NCBI GenBank assembly: GCA_964405665.1
Contig: CAYOOT010000001.1
Location: 1-64,000, forward strand
Source: CAYOOT01 sp964405665
Lineage (GTDB): Bacteria > Bdellovibrionota_C > UBA2361 > SZUA-149 > CAZDWZ01
DNA: 64,000 nucleotides
Direction: 5' to 3'
Positions 1-8,662 of this stretch are shown one piece after another (position 1 is the stretch's first letter; every line of letters starts with the position of its first letter). The notes under the pieces are model-generated. The model was not told where the DNA came from. It made no database searches and worked only from the letters and a program-made list of their open reading frames with translations. The position numbers and the translations under genes are program-made.

Positions 1-155
1 TTGCTTATTTGTTTACTCGGGACTAGATAAAAAGTAGGGCGGCTCCAATTAAAAAAAAATTTATTATTTTTCACATTTCTACTCTACGCTGAGCAAAGTC
101 TTTCCAAACTGCGAAAACACAATTCAGATATCAACAACAATTCAGGAGATGAATT

Positions 156-509
156 ATGAATAAAAAAGTATATTTTTTTCTATTATCAATTTTACCTCTT
201 TCTGCTCAGGCAATCACCCAGGAAGGGGATGTAATTTCTCTTAATGCCGCCTTGGTTAAAAATGCCAATATTTCCGAAAGTCAAGCTCAGGATCAAGTGG
301 AAAAGTTAAGTCGGACTATCAAACAAGAGCTGCTTAAAGGTAATTCTGTGGAAATAAAGAACTTAGGTCGCTTCTACCTGCAGCAAAGAAAATTAGTAAA
401 GAAAAATCCTAATGATCCCAATAAACCAACTGAAGTTCTAAGGAAATATCCGAGATTTACTTCTTCAGAATTGTTCAAGAATGAGGTGAACTTACAAAAA
501 ACGCTCTAA
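156..509 (+). CDS. HU-like DNA-binding-fold protein with a Sec signal peptide
   Basis: Residues 1-19 form a clear Sec signal: two Lys, a hydrophobic core, then SAQA before Ile20. From about residue 27 the chain follows the HU/IHF fold. An amphipathic helical half leads to NLGRF (HU has GFGTF), the arm tip reads NPNDPNKPTE, and the end PRFTSSELFKNEVN matches the HU ending PxFxxxxxLKxxVN. AGGAG lies 7 nt before the ATG, so the leader belongs to the gene. Ordinary HU is cytoplasmic and compacts DNA; this one should be exported, so its ligand is unknown and could be extracellular DNA or something else. The 155 bases upstream show no gene I can support. Fold assignment fairly sure, role unknown. 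Confidence 0.75.
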   Translation: MNKKVYFFLLSILPLSAQAITQEGDVISLNAALVKNANISESQAQDQVEKLSRTIKQELLKGNSVEIKNLGRFYLQQRKLVKKNPNDPNKPTEVLRKYPRFTSSELFKNEVNLQKTL

Positions 510-579
510 AGTAATGTTGCAAAGTGCGGCTTGTAATGAGAGATTACTCTTTTGTTTATTCCAAGAGTTATAACCAACA

Positions 580-3500
580 ATGTCGCATTTTGCCCACTTA
601 CATCTCCATACCCAATATAGCATGCTTGATGGTGCTATTAAGATTAAAGAATTAATCGCTAAAGCTAAAGAGCTGGGACAAAAAGCAGTAGCAGTTACAG
701 ATCACGGGGTAATGCATGGAGTAGTGGAATTTTATTCAGAAGCAATACAAAACAATATTCGTCCGGTAATTGGCTGTGAAGTTTATATTACAGCTGGAAG
801 TCGTTTTGAAAAAAAGCATGTTAATCATGGAGGAGAGGACACTCATCACTTAACTCTTTTGGCAAAAGATCTAAACGGTTATAGAAATCTCTGCCGCCTG
901 GTTACTAGCGGATATACGGAAGGTTTTTACTTTAAACCTCGAATAGATTTTGATATTTTATCACAATTTCACGAAGGTCTGATTTGCCTTAGTGGTTGTG
1001 TTGCCGGAGAACTTGCCTCTTACACCACCGACAGCAACGAGAAGGAAGCAAGAACAATAATCGAAAGATATGCCACACTTTTTGGCAACAGGTATTTTCT
1101 GGAAGTTCAGCCTCATGCCTTTAAAGAGCAACAATTGCACAATACGATGCTCAAGACTTTAGGAAACAAATTAGGAATTCCTCTTGTCGCTACCAATGAC
1201 TGTCACTATTTAAACTCCGACGATCATCATGCTCAAGAAGTATTAATGTGCATTTCCACTGGAAAACTAATCACCGATGAAACAAGAATCAAACACGAAC
1301 ATTCCTGCCTCCATTGCAAGACCGCCGAAGAAATGATCCAAGGGCTTCCTAGTTTCGAAGATGCCATTTGGCGATCAGGAGAAATTGCCGATGGCTGCTT
1401 TTTGGAATTTGATTTCAAAAAGCATTATATGCCAAAATTTGAAACAGATAGTCCAGAACCGATTGATGAAATTTTTGAGAAGCAAGCGCAAGTCGGATTG
1501 AAAAAAAGATTCGAGGAATTGGAAAAACAAAAACCAAAATATTTAAGCGCCGAAATGAGAAAGCAATATCAAGAGCGACTTGATTTTGAAATTGTGCAAA
1601 TCAAGCAAATGGGCTTTGCCGGTTACTTTCTGGTGGTTTCTGATTTCATTCTTTGGGCAAAAAATAACCAAATTCCTGTTGGTCCCGGAAGAGGTAGTGC
1701 AGCTGGGTCTTTAGTGGCTTATGCAATGTATATTACTGAAATTGATCCGATCCCTTATAAATTACTTTTTGAAAGATTCCTTAATCCGGAACGGGTAAGT
1801 TTGCCCGATATCGATATCGACTTTTGTATCTATGGTAGAGACAAAGTAATCGATTATGTTTCTAACAAATATGGCAAGGACAAAGTAGCGCAAATCGCCA
1901 CTTTCGGAACACTAAAGGCCAAAGCTGCAATTAAAGATGTCGGTCGAGCACTGGGCCTAAGTTATGCTGAAACCGATCGCATCGCCAAACTTATTCCCGC
2001 ACCCCGTCAAGGTTTTGATTATCCGATTGCCGATGCCTTGAAAATGGAAAAGAAACTGAAAGAATATGCTGATGGTGAAGGCAAAGAATTAATTACACTT
2101 GCTCAAAAATTAGAAGGACTCTCTCGTCACACTTCCACTCATGCCGCTGGAATTGTAATCGGCGATCGACCGATAGTGGAACTGCTTCCTTTGATGATGG
2201 ATAAAGATCAACAAGTGGTTACTCAGCTCTCGATGAATTGGGTTGAAAAAATAGGCTTAGTTAAATTCGATTTTCTTGGACTTAAAACTTTGACCGTTAT
2301 TCAAGACGCCGTGCGAATGATCAAAGAAAATAAAAATATCGATATTGATATCAACCACATTCCCTTAGAAGATCAAAAAACCTACAAGCTAGTTAGTCAG
2401 GGCAATACCATCGGCGTATTTCAATTGGAATCAAGCGGCATTACTGAAATGGTCAGCAGATTAAAGCCCAACTGTTTTGAAGATATTGTCGCTATCTTGG
2501 CCTTGTATCGACCGGGTCCTCTGGATTCGGGAATGGCCGATCACTACATCAACAGAAAGCATGGCCGAGAGGTAGTCAAATATGTTCATCCCGTTTTAGA
2601 ACCGGTACTAAAAGATACTTATGGAATTATTCTTTACCAAGAACAAATTATGCAGATTGCCCGCGACATGGCCAATTACAGTCTGGCAGAAGCAGACATG
2701 CTCAGACGAGCCATGGGTAAGAAAAAACCCGAAGAAATGGCCAAACAAAGAGAATTCTTTTTAAGTGGAGCAAAGAAAAAGGGCATTGCCGAAACAATTG
2801 CCAAAGAAGTTTTCGATCAAATGGAAACATTTGCCAGATATGGTTTTAACCGCAGTCACTCCGTTGCTTATGCAATGATTTCTTATCAAACAGCTTATTT
2901 AAAAACACATTATCCTGATTGTTTCATGGCAGCATTAATGACTCATGAAATGGGGGACACCGATAAAACGCTAAAGAACATCAACGAATGCAAAGACATG
3001 GGGATTGAAGTATTGCCTCCCGATGTGAATAAAGGAAAAGTTGGTTTTAATGTTATTGATAACAAAATTATTTTTGGTCTTGCGGCAATTAAAGCGATTG
3101 GCGGTAAAGTCGTGGATAAATTAATGGAATGCCGACAATTGGAAGGAGAATTCAAAAGTCTTTTTGATTTTTGTGCACGACTTGATTCCAGTGTGCTTAA
3201 TAGAAGATCTTTAGAAAATTTCATCAAAGCAGGGGCTTTTGATTGGACCAAAGATAGCAGAGAATTGATGTTTGATATCTTGGAAGAAACTCTTAAAAAT
3301 GCTCAAAAAGAAAAAGAAAGATTAATTTCAGGACAAATTGAACTCTTTGCCGGACTCAATCAAACTGTCACTACTGCAAAACGGCCGAGCACTTACGAAC
3401 AAAAAGAATGGCCGATTAATATCAAGCTTGCTCATGAAAAAGAGGCTCTGGGATTTTATCTCTCCGGCCATCCGCTGGAAAAATTCAAAGCAGAATTAAA

Positions 3501-4047
3501 AAGATTGGGAACTCAAACAATTAATGAAATAAAAAACAAAACTGCAAGTACCGTGGTAACAGTTGCCGGAGTAATTACCATTCTCAAGTTAAAGAACACC
3601 AAAAAAGGGGATCGTTATGCTAGTTTTGTATTGGAAGATATGCTTGATACGATCGAAGTTCTGGTCTGGCCAGACAATTATCAAAAATATAGTCAGTTGC
3701 TCAATAGCGACGATCCGGTAATAATTACGGGGAAATTGGATATTAACGAAGACCGCTGTACTTTAATCGTCAATACGATGGAATCAGCAATCTCCATTAG
3801 AGAAAAAACGGCTAAGGAAGCATATATAAAAATAGATGAAAACAAATTTAGCGAAAAAAGGCTGGATGAGTTAAAAAATATCTTAGGCCGACACAGCGGA
3901 GGTTGTCAGGTAAAATTAGTAATTTGTAAAGCCGATCATTCGGAAGTCGTTATTAGTTTACCACAAGAGATAAAAATCAGCCCATCGGAAATGTTTTGTA
4001 ATACGGTGGAGCAGTTGTTTGGGGAACCGGTAGTCAGTTTTAGATAA
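580..4047 (+). CDS. dnaE: DNA polymerase III subunit alpha
   Basis: Replicative polymerase of the chromosome, full length at 1155 residues. The N-terminal PHP domain keeps metal-binding motifs that E. coli DnaE has lost: HLH at 8-10, DHG at 41-43, E67 and the later DCH. The polymerase core shows GPGRGSAAGS (368-377), the catalytic aspartates in PDIDIDF (D410, D412, by alignment) and D564 in FDFLGL. A C-terminal OB fold (VVTVAGVITILKLKN) follows the helix-hairpin-helix region. The ribosome site is weak. The next gene starts 3 nt after the stop. An intact PHP site suggests built-in proofreading, which I infer only from the motifs. Confidence 0.97.
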   Translation: MSHFAHLHLHTQYSMLDGAIKIKELIAKAKELGQKAVAVTDHGVMHGVVEFYSEAIQNNIRPVIGCEVYITAGSRFEKKHVNHGGEDTHHLTLLAKDLNGYRNLCRLVTSGYTEGFYFKPRIDFDILSQFHEGLICLSGCVAGELASYTTDSNEKEARTIIERYATLFGNRYFLEVQPHAFKEQQLHNTMLKTLGNKLGIPLVATNDCHYLNSDDHHAQEVLMCISTGKLITDETRIKHEHSCLHCKTAEEMIQGLPSFEDAIWRSGEIADGCFLEFDFKKHYMPKFETDSPEPIDEIFEKQAQVGLKKRFEELEKQKPKYLSAEMRKQYQERLDFEIVQIKQMGFAGYFLVVSDFILWAKNNQIPVGPGRGSAAGSLVAYAMYITEIDPIPYKLLFERFLNPERVSLPDIDIDFCIYGRDKVIDYVSNKYGKDKVAQIATFGTLKAKAAIKDVGRALGLSYAETDRIAKLIPAPRQGFDYPIADALKMEKKLKEYADGEGKELITLAQKLEGLSRHTSTHAAGIVIGDRPIVELLPLMMDKDQQVVTQLSMNWVEKIGLVKFDFLGLKTLTVIQDAVRMIKENKNIDIDINHIPLEDQKTYKLVSQGNTIGVFQLESSGITEMVSRLKPNCFEDIVAILALYRPGPLDSGMADHYINRKHGREVVKYVHPVLEPVLKDTYGIILYQEQIMQIARDMANYSLAEADMLRRAMGKKKPEEMAKQREFFLSGAKKKGIAETIAKEVFDQMETFARYGFNRSHSVAYAMISYQTAYLKTHYPDCFMAALMTHEMGDTDKTLKNINECKDMGIEVLPPDVNKGKVGFNVIDNKIIFGLAAIKAIGGKVVDKLMECRQLEGEFKSLFDFCARLDSSVLNRRSLENFIKAGAFDWTKDSRELMFDILEETLKNAQKEKERLISGQIELFAGLNQTVTTAKRPSTYEQKEWPINIKLAHEKEALGFYLSGHPLEKFKAELKRLGTQTINEIKNKTASTVVTVAGVITILKLKNTKKGDRYASFVLEDMLDTIEVLVWPDNYQKYSQLLNSDDPVIITGKLDINEDRCTLIVNTMESAISIREKTAKEAYIKIDENKFSEKRLDELKNILGRHSGGCQVKLVICKADHSEVVISLPQEIKISPSEMFCNTVEQLFGEPVVSFR

Positions 4048-4050
4048 AAT

Positions 4051-5106
4051 ATGAACATTTCAAAATCAAATCGTCAAATTTTGCTTTTCGTTTTTTTTAT
4101 TTTTTTTGCAATCTACTTTGCAATTTTGGCTAAAGAAATAACTACCCTGGTAATTTCTTCTTATTTTGTGGCTGTATTACTGGAACCATTATTGAAACGT
4201 TTAGAAAAAATAAAAATACCAAGGGGATTAGCCCTTTTTGCGATTGCTTGTATTTTTCTGGGGATAGTAATCCTTTTCTTTTTTCTAGTGTTGCCGATAA
4301 TTATCGAACAATATTCCATTTTAATTAACAACTTTCCTGATTATCTTAAAGGTGTATTAGACAGTACTGATTATTATTTACAAAGAAAATTTCACACAAA
4401 ACTCCCCTTAGATGCCCAAAGTATTTCCAACAGAATCAAACAATACAGCTCCTACATGAGCACAGATCAATTGGGGGTACTTTTTCAAACAATGAATAGT
4501 ACATTAATTTCAGGGTACTCCTATGCTTTGACTATGATTAATTTCTTACTTTTCCCGATTTTTATTTTCTATATTGCTTTGGATATTGACAAAATCAACA
4601 AATATATAAAAAATTTAATTCCTTCTCCTTGGAGGAATTCTGTGTTGCTAGTTTCAAAGGAGATTCGGTCTAAACTTTATATTTTTTTTAAAGGTCAAAT
4701 TACTGTATCCTTGATACTCTGCCTTTTGTATAGTTTGGTACTATCTTTAGCCGGACTTCCTTCGGGTTTTATTGTGGGACTGATCACAGGATTGCTTAGT
4801 TTTTTTCCTTACGTCGGGTTTTGCACAGGACTATTCGTCTCCTTAATTATCACTTTTATTCATTCTCCAGAGCTGTGGCCATTTACTAAGTTAATTATTG
4901 CTTTTGCCCTAGTACAATCGATTGATGCTTTTTTACTGACCCCCAGAATTATGGGAACAAATTTAGGACTATCGCCCTTAGTTGTTATCCTGGCTTTACT
5001 TATCGGTGGAAAAATACTGGGATTACTTGGGTTAATTATTGCCATACCACTTGTTGCTTCACTAAGTATTTTATTAAAATACTTTTCTCAAGAAATGAAC
5101 CGCTAA
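4051..5106 (+). CDS. AI-2E/PerM family membrane transporter
   Basis: Polytopic inner-membrane protein of the PerM/AI-2E exporter family, normal length at 351 residues. It has two N-terminal membrane segments, a soluble stretch (about 90-150) and a C-terminal bundle. The family ending is clear: TPRIMGTNLGLSPLVVIL, then a Gly-rich membrane segment LLIGGKILGLLGL. Members move varied solutes, including sodium/proton exchange and autoinducer-2, so the substrate cannot be told from sequence. It starts 3 nt after dnaE and is probably co-transcribed with it. Confidence 0.9.
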   Translation: MNISKSNRQILLFVFFIFFAIYFAILAKEITTLVISSYFVAVLLEPLLKRLEKIKIPRGLALFAIACIFLGIVILFFFLVLPIIIEQYSILINNFPDYLKGVLDSTDYYLQRKFHTKLPLDAQSISNRIKQYSSYMSTDQLGVLFQTMNSTLISGYSYALTMINFLLFPIFIFYIALDIDKINKYIKNLIPSPWRNSVLLVSKEIRSKLYIFFKGQITVSLILCLLYSLVLSLAGLPSGFIVGLITGLLSFFPYVGFCTGLFVSLIITFIHSPELWPFTKLIIAFALVQSIDAFLLTPRIMGTNLGLSPLVVILALLIGGKILGLLGLIIAIPLVASLSILLKYFSQEMNR

Positions 5107-5129
5107 AAAAGAAATTTATTGTTTTACAC

Positions 5130-5145
5130 AGCAGATTTGTCTGCT
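5130..5145 (+). terminator. Possible weak terminator hairpin
   Basis: AGCAGA-TTTG-TCTGCT forms a perfect 6-bp stem 23 nt after the PerM-family stop codon. It is followed by TTAAATAAAA, which is AT-rich but not a proper T-run, so termination efficiency is doubtful. Confidence 0.3.
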
Positions 5146-5154
5146 TTAAATAAA

Positions 5155-5183
5155 AGTGACTTCTAAAAAAAAATTGTTATAAT
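5155..5183 (+). promoter_or_regulatory. Sigma-70-type promoter for the PAS protein gene
   Basis: GTGACT (4 of 6 with TTGACA) is followed by a 17-nt A-rich spacer and a perfect TATAAT at 5178-5183. The next start codon is at 5220, giving a leader of about 30 nt. This separates the PAS gene from the dnaE operon. Confidence 0.5.
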
Positions 5184-5219
5184 AAGTTTATTAAAGACAA
5201 GGAATTTTTAGAATATATT

Positions 5220-5789
5220 ATGAGTAAGGATTTTCTCAAAACATCAGATCAAAATATCGATCCCTTAAAAACTTCCGGATCCTTAATCGTTAGAGATTTG
5301 AGCGGTAAGATTTATTTTTGGAGTTCTTCAGCCGAAGAAAAATACGGCTGGTCACCTCGTGAAGCAATGGGCAATGTTTCTCATGACATTCTCAATACTG
5401 TATTTCCTCAACCATTGGATGTTATTAATTTCGAACTCCTAAACAAAGGTGTTTGGAAAGGTGAATTAATCCATACCAGAGTTGACGGCAGTAGAGTAAA
5501 AGTTCAAAGTTCTTGGCATCTATATCGCGATGAACAAGGAATGCTTTGTACCGTTTTAGAAGTAAATGATAATTTTTTTACAATACAGCCTGGCAATGCT
5601 CATTTGGCAAATAATTTCCTCCGCCGCCTCAAACAATATTCCATTTTCTTAGGCTCAAAAAGACGGTGGTGGCTTACGCCAATTATCCTTTGTATTTTAA
5701 TTTTTTTCGCGTTAATTAATTGGACAACTCCCTTTTCATCTTTATTAGATCAGGAAGAGGATCACGAATTAACGAACTCTACTGACTAA
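5220..5789 (+). CDS. PAS-domain protein with C-terminal membrane anchor
   Basis: One PAS sensor domain spans about residues 18-120. It shows the typical sequence of asserting a 'self' state (IYFWSSSAEEKYGW), the helical SPREAMG element, and a PAC-like end (VDGSRVKVQSSWHLYRDEQG). A single hydrophobic segment (about 155-175) near the C-terminus makes it tail-anchored, with the PAS part in the cytoplasm. No kinase, cyclase or other output domain is present, so it may act through a partner. No signalling partner is adjacent. Function unknown. Confidence 0.8.
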   Translation: MSKDFLKTSDQNIDPLKTSGSLIVRDLSGKIYFWSSSAEEKYGWSPREAMGNVSHDILNTVFPQPLDVINFELLNKGVWKGELIHTRVDGSRVKVQSSWHLYRDEQGMLCTVLEVNDNFFTIQPGNAHLANNFLRRLKQYSIFLGSKRRWWLTPIILCILIFFALINWTTPFSSLLDQEEDHELTNSTD

Positions 5790-5889
5790 AGCTTCTATTG
5801 AGCAATAAAGCAAAAATAAATAATATTTAATTGACAAAAAAAGTCATTGAGTAGAAATTTAGGCTTTTTTGGAGAATTTTTCTAAATTC

Positions 5890-6963
5890 ATGGATCAACA
5901 AAAAACAGACTCCACTTTAAAAACTAATGACAAGTTTAAAAAAAGTATCGGTATAAATCTTTTAATCTCTTGTTGTTCTTGTTTACTAGTAATAGTTTGT
6001 TTCGAAATATTCTTCAGATTTTTTTTAAAATTAAATAATGCTACTCCAACCAGACCAGACAAACCTAAGAATTGGTATCTCCCCGAATCAAGCATAGACA
6101 ATCGAGACGCTAACTATTCTGAGGAAAAAGAAGCAGGGGTTTTTCGAGTGATCGTTATCGGCGATTCTTTTACTTATGGAGGTAAAGTACAATTTGACGA
6201 CACCCTGCCAAAGCGCTTGGAAAGAATGCTTAACTTGAACGAAAAACAAAGAAAAGTTGAAGTATTAAATTGGGGAATTCCTGGATATTCTAGTGCACAA
6301 GAAGTCACTTTAATGAGCCGTGCGGTAAAGTATTATCATCCTGATTTGATCATTTTACAAATCACTCTCAACGATGCAGAACTAGAGCCTTTTCATGTTT
6401 CTCACTCCGCTGCTTATAAGAGAAAAGAATTTATCAAAAAATTTGATTTATTTCAGTATTGGCATTCCTTGGGATATCTTGCTAGAAAAATTCACTTCTC
6501 TCTGATGGAAAAAGAGTATGTCAATTATCATAAAGAGCTTTTCTTCAATCGGGAAACCTATGGGCGTTTTCAATCTGCTCTAAAAGAAATGAATCGCCTC
6601 TCTAAAGAATACAAAGTTCCTTTATATGCCGCAGTTTTTCCTTTTTTCTCGCATCCCTTTAACGATCATTATCCTTTTATAGAAGTGCATCAAAAAATAA
6701 ACGAGGAATTAGCAAATATCGGAATTACTTCAGTGGACTTACTAGCCTCGTATAAAGATATTCCTCCCGATCGTTTACAAATCTCCCCCGGAGATGATGC
6801 TCATCCCAATGAAATTGCTTATCGAATTGCCGCAGATAATATCTATAGTGGTCTTTTAAAAAATAAATTAATTCCCGAAGATGTAATAATTAAAAAAATA
6901 TCTGCCAAAGGAAGAAAACTTTTACGTCCTTTACCGAAAGTAACAGAGAAAGATGCTGATTAG
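5890..6963 (+). CDS. SGNH/GDSL-family hydrolase-like protein, membrane anchored
   Basis: An N-terminal membrane segment (about 20-45) is followed by an SGNH hydrolase domain. It has GDSFTYG (catalytic Ser block), GIPGYSS (Gly block), TLND (the Asn block, normally GxND) and DDAHPNEIAY (Asp-x-x-His block). The family includes acyl esterases and the O-acetyl transferases/esterases of cell-surface sugars, so an envelope polysaccharide substrate is plausible. A TTG at 5869 also opens the frame but sits on the GGAGA ribosome site; I prefer the ATG at 5890. The gene converges with the GT-C gene after 35 bp. Confidence 0.8.
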   Translation: MDQQKTDSTLKTNDKFKKSIGINLLISCCSCLLVIVCFEIFFRFFLKLNNATPTRPDKPKNWYLPESSIDNRDANYSEEKEAGVFRVIVIGDSFTYGGKVQFDDTLPKRLERMLNLNEKQRKVEVLNWGIPGYSSAQEVTLMSRAVKYYHPDLIILQITLNDAELEPFHVSHSAAYKRKEFIKKFDLFQYWHSLGYLARKIHFSLMEKEYVNYHKELFFNRETYGRFQSALKEMNRLSKEYKVPLYAAVFPFFSHPFNDHYPFIEVHQKINEELANIGITSVDLLASYKDIPPDRLQISPGDDAHPNEIAYRIAADNIYSGLLKNKLIPEDVIIKKISAKGRKLLRPLPKVTEKDAD

Positions 6964-6998
6964 TTTTGCAAGTGCGACCTCATAAGCCTCTTATCCTT

Positions 6999-8357
6999 TC
7001 AAGGTCTCTTGTATTTCCATAATTTCAAATTATCTAAAAAATATATCGCAAAAGGCAATAACAGGGGAATAATCGGCAAACGATAACGATCTTCAGCACT
7101 ACTGAATAAACTGACAATTAAAGCAAAATATAAAACTATCCCTATTAACAAACAGAATTTGAGCTTATGTGATTTTTCAGATTTTATAACCACAAAGATT
7201 CCCAACAAAGACAAAGCACTAAGAAAAATATCAAAATATCTCCAAAGATTAAAATAATAGAATATTATTAATCTTAATTTCTTAAAATTATCCACAATCG
7301 GCCTTTGTGGAAAAAGATCACTAAATAATCTTTGTTCACTGAAAGAACAAAGATAGGTAGAATTGCCGACATCACAAAACTGCACACTATTGTGGGGTAA
7401 AAAAAAGTACTCCCAAAAAACATTAATTGAACCCAAGAGATATTGCGGCAAATTGCCTGCAATTAGTTCCCGTCCATACTCAGCCATTACTGAATCAATT
7501 TCATTATAACTCATTTCTTTTTGTCTTAATTTACTGAGGATATAAAAATATGTTTTGCGATTCTTGTCTTTTTCTTTCATCGCTAACTGATGAAAAGAAT
7601 CATTTTCAGAAGACTCTATAGTCAATTGATCGAGATCAAAGGTCCGATGAAACAGATTTAATCCGAAATCTTTACTTATTCCCCAATATCCGTAGTGATT
7701 ATGGTTAATACTAAGCCAAGGAAAAATTGTGAGACCATATGTTAGCGCTGCTAAAAATATCAACTTAATAATTTTTTTATTTTTGTAATGAGCAAGAAAA
7801 GTTAAGGAAAGAACTAAAAGCAAAAGCATTTGTGCCAAGGGCCTGGTTAAACTAAGAATACCCAACGATACTCCCAATAAAACAGCTAAACGAAAAGATC
7901 CTTTGTCCATAAATTTAAAAGATAGGAACAAGACAAGAGAAAAAATAGGAATAAATAATGCTTCTGTTTGAATCACAGTTTCGTAATATAATTCTAGAGG
8001 ATTGATACTAAACAATAAGGCAGCAAGAAGACTAACTCGAATACTAAAAACCTGAACAAGTGTCTGATAGAAAAAAAAAGTCGCAAATAAGCCTAACAAA
8101 TATTGCGTTGCTAAAATAAGTTTCCCTAAATAAATTTTAGGAGAAATCCAAATAAAAAAAGCAAGGAAACTAGGATAAACCGGTGTGCGATAACTGGGGT
8201 GGGAAGAATAATTGAAGTTCTCGGCTATCTCACGGGCCCATTTAAGATAAGTAACGGAATCTGGCCACAACACTCCGTCTTCAGTTAAAAATAGAGCTAG
8301 TCTAAATAGAAAAGCAATTAGTAGAACTATAATTAGAGGAAGATTAATTTTTTTCAA
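6999..8357 (-). CDS. GT-C (PMT/ArnT-like) membrane glycosyltransferase
   Basis: A 452-residue protein with about ten membrane segments. The first periplasmic loop carries the acidic motif of the GT-C superfamily (PDSVTYL), followed by the YRTPVYPSFLA element and later LTRPLAQ, as in family-39-like transferases. These enzymes move a sugar from a polyprenyl-phosphate carrier onto protein or lipid on the outer face of the inner membrane. No C-terminal soluble domain is present. The acceptor cannot be inferred from the neighbours. Confidence 0.8.
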   Translation of the reverse strand: MKKINLPLIIVLLIAFLFRLALFLTEDGVLWPDSVTYLKWAREIAENFNYSSHPSYRTPVYPSFLAFFIWISPKIYLGKLILATQYLLGLFATFFFYQTLVQVFSIRVSLLAALLFSINPLELYYETVIQTEALFIPIFSLVLFLSFKFMDKGSFRLAVLLGVSLGILSLTRPLAQMLLLLVLSLTFLAHYKNKKIIKLIFLAALTYGLTIFPWLSINHNHYGYWGISKDFGLNLFHRTFDLDQLTIESSENDSFHQLAMKEKDKNRKTYFYILSKLRQKEMSYNEIDSVMAEYGRELIAGNLPQYLLGSINVFWEYFFLPHNSVQFCDVGNSTYLCSFSEQRLFSDLFPQRPIVDNFKKLRLIIFYYFNLWRYFDIFLSALSLLGIFVVIKSEKSHKLKFCLLIGIVLYFALIVSLFSSAEDRYRLPIIPLLLPFAIYFLDNLKLWKYKRP

Positions 8358-8662
8358 GATTTAAACTAATTAAATTTAATGTAGAGTTTGCTCAATAATC
8401 GTTATAAATAACAATCGCATCACTACTTCACTACTAAATCCAGGACAAAACAACTTGTTGTCTTTGCAAGCGAAGTGAAGATAGAACTACCTGTCGTTAC
8501 GAGTGAAGCGAAGAAATCTTCTTGCGTTTACGCACAGGCTAATTTTGGTAAACACATGGAGATTGCTTCGCTCGCAACAACAGGTTAGATAATTTATTTT
8601 AGTATGCTTATTGAGCAATTACAACTGAAAAAATTGAGATACTAAAAAAAGAAAGGTATTTA
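8358..8662. other. Gene-free gap of 305 bp
   Basis: No credible gene. Both flanking genes are on the minus strand, so this holds the upstream region of the GT-C gene and the downstream region of the recombinase. The middle is filled by an imperfect inverted repeat (8490-8584) with a related half-arm at about 8463-8482. I see no clear promoter. Confidence 0.6.
8490..8584. repeat. Dispersed palindromic repeat, family A copy 1
   Basis: The left arm begins CCTGTCGTTACGAGTGAAGC and the right arm is its imperfect reverse complement, ending GCTTCGCTCGCAACAACAGG. Related elements lie at 27778-27838 and 60841-60935; all three are intergenic and share the core GAGYGAAGYGAAG. The GCGAGCGAAGC-type palindrome is, as I recall, found dispersed in many bacterial genomes. 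Confidence 0.65.
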
